Source of the DNA: a virus
Length of the DNA stretch: 22,814 nucleotides
Reading direction: 5' to 3' (one strand)
Virus record (IMG/VR): IMGVR_UViG_3300046009_004355
Location: 1-22,814 of that record
Below the pieces are notes generated by a model. It did not search any database and was not told the DNA's origin. It saw only the letters and a program-made list of their open reading frames with translations. A program made the position numbers and the translations under genes. This document shows positions 6,416 to 11,890 of this stretch, piece after piece. How positions within the stretch are numbered: position 1 is the stretch's first letter; each line of letters starts with the position of its first letter.

Positions 6416-6558
6416 AATTTCTCTGCAAACTCTACGGCTTGGTCCCAATCTGCATCCGAAGGGTCAAACCAAAAGGTTTCTTCTTTAATGTCAGTTGCAC
6501 TAAAGGTTCTCTTTGTCAAGGACATCTTGCCTGACGATGAAATGAATTTTTTCCACAT
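6406..6558 (-). CDS. Small hypothetical protein next to the divergence region
   Basis: A 50-residue protein starting MWKKFISSSGKMSLTKRTF, with an acidic C-terminal half (FWFDPSDADWDQAVEFAEKL). The frame is open 41 codons further upstream, but that part would be Pro/Phe-rich and encoded by AT-rich repeat DNA, so I prefer this start. A downstream ATG (MSLTKRTF) is also possible. It is the first minus-strand gene of the left arm and has its own terminator. It could be an early regulator by position, but it shows no helix-turn-helix. Confidence 0.55.
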   Translation of the reverse strand: MWKKFISSSGKMSLTKRTFSATDIKEETFWFDPSDADWDQAVEFAEKLGL

Positions 6559-6781
6559 AACAAATGGTTTTAATGGTGGCGGTATTGCCAATCCGAGAAC
6601 TAGCGGGGGTCGTTGAATATGTAGGAAACCGCTCGCAAAAATTTCCCCCAAAAAAATAATTTTTAAAAAATTTTTTTCCACTATAAACTAATTCCTAGAA
6701 AATATTTTCCACTATAATGTTACAACTTCAAACATAGTTTACCCTTATTTCGTAACATTTCCACCTACAAATTTGTTACAA
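6549..6781. other. AT-rich repeat region, candidate origin or divergent control region
   Basis: The stretch 6559-6924 holds no gene I can support. Within it and at its edge the word TTTCCAC occurs four times in the same direction (6550-6556, 6675-6681, 6706-6712, 6758-6764). Two of these belong to a 13-base direct repeat TTTTCCACTATAA spaced 31 bases apart, and another reads TTTTCCACA, one base from a DnaA box. A nearly pure A/T run (about 6653-6677) and a perfect palindrome ACAAATTTGT (6767-6776) inside the inverted repeat GTAACA/TGTTAC lie among them. The region separates the leftward and rightward transcripts, where phage origins and early operators are often found. Confidence 0.35.
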
Positions 6782-6924
6782 GATAACTGGTTATTAAAGG
6801 GACTAAATACATAGTTATTATCCCCGTTAAGGTACATTATTCTAAACACTAACTTAAAATATCACCGATAGGGTACTTTATTTCAGACATTATTAGTAAT
6901 TTTGGAATCTAACTAAAATCTACA

Positions 6925-7062
6925 ATGGCTAAAGTAAAACAATCTAGCACGTCATTCGTTGCTAAACCTAAAAGAAAGCGTCCAGGAGTTCACGCTAAAA
7001 CTAAATACTCATCAATCAAAACTTCAAAAAATTACAAAAAAATTAGTAGGGGTCAAGGTTAA
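6925..7062 (+). CDS. Small basic protein
   Basis: A 45-residue frame starts MAKVKQSSTSFVAKPKRKRP and ends KNYKKISRGQG. It is about one-third Lys/Arg, with no hydrophobic core, so it probably binds nucleic acid or is a charged virion or host-interaction peptide. I remember very similar Lys-rich short proteins with the same KP-K-KRPG-HAK opening in Bacteroidota phages, without known function. It is the first rightward gene after the divergence region. The overlapping longer frame at 6959-7150 is a shadow. Confidence 0.7.
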   Translation: MAKVKQSSTSFVAKPKRKRPGVHAKTKYSSIKTSKNYKKISRGQG

Positions 7063-7067
7063 TGTTG

Positions 7068-7075
7068 TATATTTG
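7068..7075 (+). promoter_or_regulatory. Candidate -7 promoter element (TATATTTG) before the RNA region
   Basis: TATATTTG matches the Bacteroidota -7 consensus and lies just after the stop of the basic protein. Transcription would begin at about 7080, at the 5' end of the structured noncoding region. No good -33 TTG is seen at the expected distance. Confidence 0.4.
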
Positions 7076-7077
7076 TC

Positions 7078-7368
7078 TCACGAACCGTCATCACTGACGA
7101 TCACCTCTGAGGGCCAAAAGGTAAGTAAGAGGTCAGAAGTTGGGTTCTAATAATGCTAACGAACAGGTAACCAATCCATTACGACATAAGCATTAGGAGT
7201 TGTCCCCAATAGTTCGTGAAAATGTTAAAGAGATAAAAGTCCTGGGGTGGGTTATAACTATAGGCTGAAAGAAATGTTCCACCGAAGGCTAAAGACGGCA
7301 GTGACTTAAAACTCTTTAATCAACAAAAAATCGCTAAGGGGATAATTGTATCTTTTTAAGATTTAGTG
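7078..7368 (+). ncRNA. Candidate structured noncoding RNA, about 290 nt
   Basis: No frame of note covers this stretch, yet it is full of complementary segments that nest. TCACGAAC (7078-7085) pairs with GTTCGTGA (7212-7219), closing a first domain. That domain contains hairpins CGTCA/TGACG (7086-7099) and ACCTCT/AGAGGT (7103-7133, capped by GCC-AAAA-GGT), and TAATGCT (7151-7157) pairs with AGCATTA (7189-7195). A second domain stacks TTAAAGAG/CTCTTTAA (7225-7232 with 7312-7319), AAGTCCTG/CAGtGACTT (7237-7244 with 7299-7307) and GGTGG/CCACC (7246-7250 with 7279-7283). A third is CGCTAA/TTAGTG (7332-7368) around ATCTT/AAGAT. A -7 promoter element sits directly upstream. It does not match tRNA, tmRNA, RNase P or group I intron cores as I know them. 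Class and role are unknown. Confidence 0.5.
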
Positions 7369-7392
7369 TAACGGATTTAAAATCAACAACTT

Positions 7393-7491
7393 ATGGATAT
7401 TATATTAATGTTTGTAGCATCAATAGCAGCAACAATTACTGTTATCATAAAAATTAATCAGTATTATACTGATAAGTTTAAGAATAAATAG
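7393..7491 (+). CDS. Tiny one-pass membrane protein
   Basis: A 32-residue frame starts MDIILMFVASIAATITVII and ends INQYYTDKFKNK: one hydrophobic segment (about residues 3-20) and a short basic tail. It follows the structured RNA region by 24 bases. Its stop codon abuts the TAACTTTG element that precedes the next gene. Such tiny membrane peptides are common in phage lysis or superinfection functions, but nothing here is specific. Confidence 0.45.
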   Translation: MDIILMFVASIAATITVIIKINQYYTDKFKNK

Positions 7492-7499
7492 TAACTTTG
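7492..7499 (+). promoter_or_regulatory. Candidate -7 element (TAACTTTG), leaderless start
   Basis: TAACTTTG ends 4 bases before the ATG at 7504. In Bacteroidota the transcription start is normally about 5 bases after this element, so the mRNA would start at or next to the initiation codon. The same element and a near-identical spacing recur before other late genes. No -33 TTG is apparent. Confidence 0.45.
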
Positions 7500-7503
7500 T
7501 GTT

Positions 7504-7737
7504 ATGCCTACAACTCTATACACTGGTGTTATGGTCAATAAAGACCCAGTATTAAATACTGAAGATAACTACTCACCTGCAGTAGTAATTACTGATCATG
7601 TAGTTCAAGTGTTTAATGAGAAAGATGAACTTACTATTGAGTTTACTTACGAAGAGCTTAGAGGTATAATGGGAGTAATGGCTGCTGAGCAGGAGAAAGA
7701 GCATTTCATTATTCGTGCTAAAATCAAAGAGAACTAA
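7504..7737 (+). CDS. Hypothetical late protein
   Basis: A 77-residue acidic protein starting MPTTLYTGVMVNKDPVLNTE. The sequence alternates beta-like stretches (AVVITDHVVQVFN, ELTIEFTY) and one helix (YEELRGIMGVMAAEQ). No family recognised. It is the first gene of the rightward late block after a promoter-like element, and its TAA overlaps the next ATG (TAATGA), so the two are coupled. Confidence 0.75.
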   Translation: MPTTLYTGVMVNKDPVLNTEDNYSPAVVITDHVVQVFNEKDELTIEFTYEELRGIMGVMAAEQEKEHFIIRAKIKEN

Positions 7738-8123
7738 TGAAGATTACAAAAAATAATTATAACGAACTTAAGAAAAAAGAGTTAGATAATAACTACGCTA
7801 AAGTTTGGCATGTTAATGAAATTCGTGAAGAGTTGTTAGCTAGTAGTACAACAACAAAAGCTAATTATGTAGCAGTTGGTGGAGAGGTTGACATAACTAC
7901 AAATGCAGGTAAAATAGAAGTAGATGGAACAATTTCTTCATCTATTTTAGTAAATGGAGATTTTGTAACACAAGATTCAATCATACTATTAACTTGTGAT
8001 ACAGGAGGTACAGGAGATGTAGTTACAACTATTCAAACTGTTGATAATGGATTTTTTGGTATTTATTATTCTATACTTGATTCAACAAATGATACTATTT
8101 ACATACATTATTTAATTATATAA
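7737..8123 (+). CDS. Hypothetical beta-rich late protein
   Basis: A 128-residue protein: a short helical N-terminus (MKITKNNYNELKKKELDNNY, about residues 1-35), then a Thr/Gly/Val-rich beta region (DITTNAGKIEVDGTISSSI and onwards) that resembles the repetitive beta folds of virion decoration or fibre proteins. Such a role is an inference from composition only. It sits directly before the putative cell-wall enzyme and is coupled to the gene before it. Confidence 0.75.
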   Translation: MKITKNNYNELKKKELDNNYAKVWHVNEIREELLASSTTTKANYVAVGGEVDITTNAGKIEVDGTISSSILVNGDFVTQDSIILLTCDTGGTGDVVTTIQTVDNGFFGIYYSILDSTNDTIYIHYLII

Positions 8124-8126
8124 AAG

Positions 8127-8672
8127 ATGAAACAATATTCTATAGAAGAACTCAAAGCAGAGTTCGCAAAACATGGTTACGCTTTTACAAACTTCCACTT
8201 AGTTGGTATACGTTCTAAAGCTAACCTTAAAAATCAATTTGATGATTTAATCGCAGTTATTAATAATAACGAGATTACTTGGTACACATGTACTACTAAT
8301 CCAGGTACTCACTGGTTGCAAAATTTGCTTAACCCTAAAGGTGCAGCATTGCTAAAGCCTGGTCAATGGAAAGATTGCTGGCATGTTGGTATGCACCAAA
8401 GTAAGTACGAAGCATTAACTCAGTGTGCTCCTGTTACTGTATTTAGAGATGGTAATAAGAATGATGTAGCTGAAGAGTCTTCAGTAACTGAGACTGGTAT
8501 CTTTGGTATTAACATTCACCGTGCTAATGAGAAGATGGTTTCTAAGCTTATTGATAAATGGTCTGCAGGATGTCAGGTTCTTAATGATCCTAAACAATTT
8601 GCAGAGTTACTTGGTAAGTGTAAAAAGTCAGGTCTTAAGAAATTTACATACACCCTTTTAAAAGAATTCTAA
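8127..8672 (+). CDS. Putative cell-wall enzyme (candidate endolysin), L,D-transpeptidase-like motif
   Basis: A 181-residue soluble protein starting MKQYSIEELKAEFAKHGYAF. The C-terminal third has FGINIHRA followed 15 residues later by WSAGCQVLND, that is H131, S146, G148 and C149. This resembles the H...S-x-G-C catalytic signature of YkuD-like L,D-transpeptidases and of some phage cell-wall enzymes. WHVGMHQ (H86, H90) and several other His and Cys residues could instead serve metal binding. Its place directly before small membrane proteins and spanin-like pairs supports a role in peptidoglycan degradation. There is no signal peptide, so it would need a holin. I am fairly sure of lysis involvement, less of the enzyme class. 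Confidence 0.65.
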   Translation: MKQYSIEELKAEFAKHGYAFTNFHLVGIRSKANLKNQFDDLIAVINNNEITWYTCTTNPGTHWLQNLLNPKGAALLKPGQWKDCWHVGMHQSKYEALTQCAPVTVFRDGNKNDVAEESSVTETGIFGINIHRANEKMVSKLIDKWSAGCQVLNDPKQFAELLGKCKKSGLKKFTYTLLKEF

Positions 8673-8673
8673 T

Positions 8674-8850
8674 ATGACATTTTTACAAGAACAAGCTGTT
8701 CCTAGTTTTGGAATATTTGAACAGTTAGCAAACTATGGTGCTTTAGGTTTAGCAACACTAGCACTTGGTGCATTAGCATGGTTCTTTATCAAAAGAAACA
8801 TGGATGAACAAGATCGTCTGCGTCGTAAACTAGAAGATAAAGATAAATGA
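8674..8850 (+). CDS. Small membrane protein, paralogue of the next gene (holin-like)
   Basis: A 58-residue frame starts MTFLQEQAVPSFGIFEQLAN. It has a single membrane segment (about residues 21-39) followed by a highly charged tail (RRKLEDKDK). It starts 1 base after the stop of the putative endolysin, and its TGA overlaps the next ATG (ATGA). It aligns with the next protein over its whole length: A-x-SFG-F-E-L-x-YGALG, then the membrane segment, then KR. Size, topology and position suit a small holin or a regulator of one. Confidence 0.65.
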   Translation: MTFLQEQAVPSFGIFEQLANYGALGLATLALGALAWFFIKRNMDEQDRLRRKLEDKDK

Positions 8851-9125
8851 TATTACTACAGGCACCTGCATCATTTGGAGTATTTGAAACCTTAACTCAG
8901 TACGGAGCTCTTGGAGTTATTGTACTGGGTTTAGGTGCAGTACTATGGTTCATGCTAAAGCGTCAAATAGCATCTGAAGATTCTTTAAAAAAGAAAGTTG
9001 ATGACTTGCAAAAAGAACTTAATGACTATATCAAAACAGATACGGGAAAGATACAAAGTGCTTTAGACAATAACACGCAAGCTCTCAGAGATTTACGTGA
9101 GATTATATTACTTAGTAAGAAGTGA
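8847..9125 (+). CDS. Membrane protein with coiled coil, paralogue of the preceding gene
   Basis: A 92-residue protein starting MILLQAPASFGVFETLTQYG. One membrane segment (about residues 20-37) is followed by a charged coiled-coil-like tail (SLKKKVDDLQKELNDYIK, then to ILLSKK). It shares SFG-F-E-L-x-YGALG, W-F and KR positions with the 58-residue protein before it, so the two arose by tandem duplication, and this copy keeps a longer tail. The layout recalls small bacteriocin/holin-type proteins of the BhlA kind. Its stop overlaps the next GTG start by 4 bases. Confidence 0.7.
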   Translation: MILLQAPASFGVFETLTQYGALGVIVLGLGAVLWFMLKRQIASEDSLKKKVDDLQKELNDYIKTDTGKIQSALDNNTQALRDLREIILLSKK

Positions 9126-9415
9126 AGAAAAATCTTTTACTATACGGAGTTCTAATTGCTTTAGTAAGCTTAGTAGTTCTAAGCATTGGTATGGCAGGTA
9201 ATGGACATGTAGAGGTAGTAGAAGAAAATGTAACATTAGAGGAAAAAAATACAACATTAACAAAACAAAATCAAACCTTAACTCATGAAAACAAACAGTT
9301 GAATGAGAAGGTAGAAGTTTTAGAAACCGCAGTAGAGACCTATGAAAAAGCTGATTCTGTTCGTGCTTCTCGTGATAAGCAGTCTTGGAAACTTGATGTC
9401 CCAATCGGGGATTAA
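9122..9415 (+). CDS. Inner-membrane coiled-coil protein, i-spanin-like (pair 1)
   Basis: A 97-residue protein with a GTG start (VKKNLLLYGVLIALVSLVV). There is an N-terminal membrane anchor (about residues 4-23), then a long predicted coiled coil (TLEEKNTTLTKQNQTL onwards) and a short C-terminal segment DSVRASRDKQSWKLD. Topology is that of an Rz-type inner-membrane spanin: anchor inside, coiled coil in the periplasm. The next gene starts inside its 3' end in the +1 frame with a 74-base overlap, as in Rz/Rz1. The family is not recognised by sequence, so the role is inferred from architecture and from a second copy downstream. Confidence 0.65.
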   Translation: MKKNLLLYGVLIALVSLVVLSIGMAGNGHVEVVEENVTLEEKNTTLTKQNQTLTHENKQLNEKVEVLETAVETYEKADSVRASRDKQSWKLDVPIGD

Positions 9416-10025
9416 GAAGTATCCATATACTACTATTGATGAGGATGGTGAAACTAAGATAGTAGTTATGACTACAGATCAAGCTGACCTTATAAATAAA
9501 AAGTATAAGGACATGGAGGCTGAACTTAATGCATTAAAGACTACAATTAAAACGCAGCAAGATACAATCATTAAGCAAAGAGTAATTATCAAGATTCAGA
9601 CAGATACAATTTTAAAACAAGAAGTAGTAATTAAAACTCAGATTGATACAATTACTAAGTACAACGAGAAAGTAGTTTATATTGAGACGAATAAGGATAG
9701 TATTAATACGCAGTTCTCATCTCTACAAGATAGCTTGTGGAAATGGGCATTAGGACCCACATTAATCTATACTACATATCCTGACAATACTAACGTGTAT
9801 CTTATGGATTTGTCACATTACTATATGGCTACAGATGACTTTGGTATAGTGATGGCTAAGATGTTACCACGTGACTATAAAAAGTATAAAGACTTTGTTA
9901 CAACATATGGGTTAGATGAAAAAGCACTTTGGAAATTTAAGAATGAGATGAATATAGAATACTTACCTCATCTTAAAGTGGAGAAAAAGAAAGTTTGGAA
10001 ATATAAAACACAATATAGAAAATGA
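9342..10025 (+). CDS. Secreted coiled-coil protein overlapping pair 1
   Basis: A 227-residue protein starting MKKLILFVLLVISSLGNLMS, a clear signal peptide with a probable cleavage near residue 20 and no lipobox cysteine. Residues about 67-110 hold three 14-residue repeats of the form xxIKxQxDTIxKQx, predicting a coiled coil. The C-terminal half is a separate, Tyr/Lys-rich domain (from about residue 130). The first 74 bases are shared with the preceding gene in a different frame, as for Rz1 in Rz. Without a lipobox it is not a classical outer-membrane spanin. Its TGA overlaps the next ATG. Confidence 0.65.
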   Translation: MKKLILFVLLVISSLGNLMSQSGIKKYPYTTIDEDGETKIVVMTTDQADLINKKYKDMEAELNALKTTIKTQQDTIIKQRVIIKIQTDTILKQEVVIKTQIDTITKYNEKVVYIETNKDSINTQFSSLQDSLWKWALGPTLIYTTYPDNTNVYLMDLSHYYMATDDFGIVMAKMLPRDYKKYKDFVTTYGLDEKALWKFKNEMNIEYLPHLKVEKKKVWKYKTQYRK

Positions 10026-10288
10026 AAAAGTTTTGGACAATGTTTGATGACAATAACTCTGTAAATGAAAAAGCAGTTATTGGGTTTGGTGCATTTATAG
10101 TAATGATCATCTTTGCTATAGTTGACATAGTAACAGGTATCTTAAATAGACCTTTACTAGTAAATGAGTTTATCTTTGATTCTTTTAAACTACTTACAGT
10201 AGCATGCTTTGGTATTGCATCAGTAGATAAATGGATTAATAAGAAACATAATAACGAAGAGCAAAATGAAGAAGACGCTAATGTCTAA
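10022..10288 (+). CDS. Two-pass membrane protein, candidate holin
   Basis: An 88-residue protein starting MKKFWTMFDDNNSVNEKAVI. Two membrane segments are visible (about residues 19-41 and 53-69), followed by a very polar tail (INKKHNNEEQNEEDANV). Two membrane segments with a charged C-terminus is a common holin layout, and it lies between two spanin-like pairs in the lysis region. It overlaps both neighbours (4 and 23 bases). I do not recognise the exact holin family. Confidence 0.6.
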   Translation: MKKFWTMFDDNNSVNEKAVIGFGAFIVMIIFAIVDIVTGILNRPLLVNEFIFDSFKLLTVACFGIASVDKWINKKHNNEEQNEEDANV

Positions 10289-10613
10289 GATAGAAAAGAT
10301 AGTTATTTTAGCTATTTTAATTGGCTTAGGAGTTTTATTTGTTTTAATGATGTTTACTAAAACAGATCCTAACCCTATTCCTCAACCTAATCAATACGAG
10401 AATTCAATAAAAGAATTAGAAGAAAGTAATAGACAATTAGATGCATTAATAGATTCTATTGAAACAGTAGATAGTCTACATCTTATTGAGCTTAGAGAAA
10501 ATCAAATTGAATTAAATAATAAAAAAGATGAAATTCGTAAAATTATTAAGTTTCTTCCTGATACTGATAGCAAGTTCAGGGACAGTTTATGGGCAATATA
10601 TCTTAAGGACTGA
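10266..10613 (+). CDS. Inner-membrane coiled-coil protein, i-spanin-like (pair 2)
   Basis: A 115-residue protein starting MKKTLMSKIEKIVILAILIG. An N-terminal membrane segment (about residues 11-30) is followed by a Pro-rich linker (TDPNPIPQPNQY), a coiled coil (SIKELEESNRQLDALIDSI onwards), and a C-terminus DTDSKFRDSLWAIYLKD. The end resembles that of the pair 1 protein (DSVRASRDKQSW), as both must also encode a signal peptide in the +1 frame. The following gene overlaps it by 86 bases in the +1 frame, again like Rz/Rz1. Confidence 0.65.
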   Translation: MKKTLMSKIEKIVILAILIGLGVLFVLMMFTKTDPNPIPQPNQYENSIKELEESNRQLDALIDSIETVDSLHLIELRENQIELNNKKDEIRKIIKFLPDTDSKFRDSLWAIYLKD

Positions 10614-10953
10614 TCAAGGAGATCTTATTCTTAATAAAGAGCAAGAAGTTAAGATTCTTAGTTTGCTTCAAGAGAAAGAAATCTTATATTTGGAGATTCA
10701 AGATAAAGATTTACAAATCACTTATTTAAAAAATAAAGAAATGGATAGCTTTAGACTAACACAAGCTCTTATGGAGGGAAATGAAAAACTCCAAGGTAAA
10801 GTACTAACTTTATCTAAAAAAGTAGATGACCAAGCAATCGAAATTGGGAAGTTACAAAAGACTATAGAAATTAAAACAAATAGACTACGAGCATTTCAAA
10901 TAACAACTGCTGTAACGTCTGTAATAATTATTCTAAAGTTTCTTGTTATGTAA
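10528..10953 (+). CDS. Secreted coiled-coil protein with C-terminal membrane anchor, overlapping pair 2
   Basis: A 141-residue protein with an N-terminal signal peptide (MKFVKLLSFFLILIASSGTV, likely cleaved after residue 22), no lipobox cysteine, a long coiled coil (about residues 42-118) and a C-terminal hydrophobic segment (TAVTSVIIILKFLVM) ending the protein. The mature N-terminus (QYILRTDQGDLILNKEQ) resembles that of the pair 1 secreted protein. A signal peptide plus a C-terminal anchor would place the coiled coil in the periplasm, tethered to the inner membrane. This is unusual for an o-spanin and may represent a different design. Confidence 0.65.
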   Translation: MKFVKLLSFFLILIASSGTVYGQYILRTDQGDLILNKEQEVKILSLLQEKEILYLEIQDKDLQITYLKNKEMDSFRLTQALMEGNEKLQGKVLTLSKKVDDQAIEIGKLQKTIEIKTNRLRAFQITTAVTSVIIILKFLVM

Positions 10954-10971
10954 AAGATTTGATTATATTTG
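10943..10971 (+). promoter_or_regulatory. Probable promoter for the co-chaperonin operon
   Basis: TTG at 10943-10945 and TATATTTG at 10964-10971 are separated by 18 bases, close to the Bacteroidota housekeeping promoter layout (TTG, 19-21 bases, TAnnTTTG). Transcription would start about 5 bases on, giving a leader of about 16 bases before the ATG at 10993. This is the best-formed promoter in the window. Confidence 0.6.
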
Positions 10972-10992
10972 CACATATAAACACTAACACAT

Positions 10993-11301
10993 ATGTCAAA
11001 TTTAATCAATTTTAATCCAACTCGTGATTGGGTTGTGGTTCCAGATCCATCAGTAAAAGAAACTGACGGAGGTATTTTATTATCAGAAGGTGCTGCTATG
11101 GCAGCTAAAAAACCAACATCTACAATTGTTGCCGCAGGCCCACAATGTACTCAAGTTAAAGTAGGAGATGAGATTCTAGTTCATCCAACAGCTGAAGGTT
11201 TTTTCTTTGAAGTTGATGGAAAGAAATATGCAGCTATTAACGAGTTCATGGTACTTGGTGTTATTCCATCCAAAGCTATCCAAGGAACTACTAATCTGTA
11301 A
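10993..11301 (+). CDS. GroES-like co-chaperonin (Cpn10)
   Basis: A 102-residue protein with the GroES fold pattern: an N-terminal strand PTRDWVVVPDPS, a mobile loop TDGGILLSEGAAMAAKKP carrying the hydrophobic GroEL-contact tripeptide ILL, then STIVAAGPQ, KVGDEILVHP and a C-terminal strand NEFMVLGVI. Phage co-chaperonins such as T4 gp31 replace GroES on host GroEL to fold the major capsid protein. Here the gene lies in the late arm with its own promoter, which fits that use. No GroEL partner is seen in the window, so it must act with the host chaperonin. Confidence 0.88.
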   Translation: MSNLINFNPTRDWVVVPDPSVKETDGGILLSEGAAMAAKKPTSTIVAAGPQCTQVKVGDEILVHPTAEGFFFEVDGKKYAAINEFMVLGVIPSKAIQGTTNL

Positions 11302-11325
11302 ACTAAAAGCCTATTAATTTGTACA

Positions 11326-11589
11326 ATGGACGGCACGGTAACAATATCGTTGAAAGATTACGATGAGTTGCGTAATCAGGAAACATTCGTAAAAGATACA
11401 AAACAGGCTTTATTAAAATCAGCTAAAGAGTTAGAAGTATTCTTATCTTTTCTTTGTACCAGGGAATCAATCACTGAATACATTGACGAGTTTAATAATC
11501 ACGCAAAGACTTGCAAAATTAGACTGATAGATGGTAGAGCCAAAATAGAATTATTAAATGCAAAGCAAGATGAAAGCGATCAAAATTAA
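11326..11589 (+). CDS. Hypothetical protein
   Basis: An 87-residue protein starting MDGTVTISLKDYDELRNQET. The opening strand followed by a long helix (KDYDELRNQETFVKDTKQAL) resembles small coiled-coil phage proteins. It ends with EQDES-like polar residues and overlaps the next gene by 20 bases or more. A TTAATTTG element ends 4 bases before its ATG. No function is known. Confidence 0.7.
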   Translation: MDGTVTISLKDYDELRNQETFVKDTKQALLKSAKELEVFLSFLCTRESITEYIDEFNNHAKTCKIRLIDGRAKIELLNAKQDESDQN

Positions 11590-11890
11590 AGCACAGACAA
11601 CCTTTAAATATCTTTCATTCTTTAACGGATTATTTAAGCTCACAGAAAATGAACTTAAAGTTCTTACAGCTTTAGTTGAAAATAACGAAGAGCAAAATCT
11701 TTGTTCAGCTGCTAACAAAAAGAAGATAGCTGAGATACTAGAGATTAAAGATCACAATACTCTAAACAATTACGTTAAAAGATTGAAGGATAAAAAAGCT
11801 ATTATTAAAGATAAAGCTAACTATAAACTAAACCCAATGCTTGTAAAGCAAAACAGGGTTATAGCCATTATAGCAGATGACAAAGATTAA
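11570..11890 (+). CDS. Winged-helix-like DNA-binding protein
   Basis: About 106 residues from MKAIKIKAQTTFKYLSFF; an ATG 12 bases upstream is equally possible. The core LTENELKVLTALVENN, then KKKIAEILEIKDHNTLNNYV, KRLKDKKAI has the helix, turn, recognition helix and wing order of a winged helix-turn-helix. It is basic and lies a few genes before the terminase. It could be a late transcription regulator or a DNA-recognition (small terminase) subunit. Homology is inferred from pattern only. Confidence 0.65.
   Translation: MKAIKIKAQTTFKYLSFFNGLFKLTENELKVLTALVENNEEQNLCSAANKKKIAEILEIKDHNTLNNYVKRLKDKKAIIKDKANYKLNPMLVKQNRVIAIIADDKD

Noticed and set aside
6559-6681. N-terminal extension of the 50-residue minus-strand gene to 91 residues
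   Set aside because: The extra 41 codons run through repeat-rich A/T DNA and give an unlikely Phe/Pro-rich sequence; the internal ATG is the more natural start.
6959-7150. A 63-codon plus-strand frame starting MLNLKESVQEF
   Set aside because: It overlaps the 45-residue basic protein in another frame and runs into the structured noncoding stretch; the basic protein has the better composition.
7078-7368. Possible group I intron, tmRNA or RNase P RNA
   Set aside because: The conserved cores of these RNAs (P7 and guanosine site, tRNA-like ends with CCA, or the RNase P P4 sequences) are not found.
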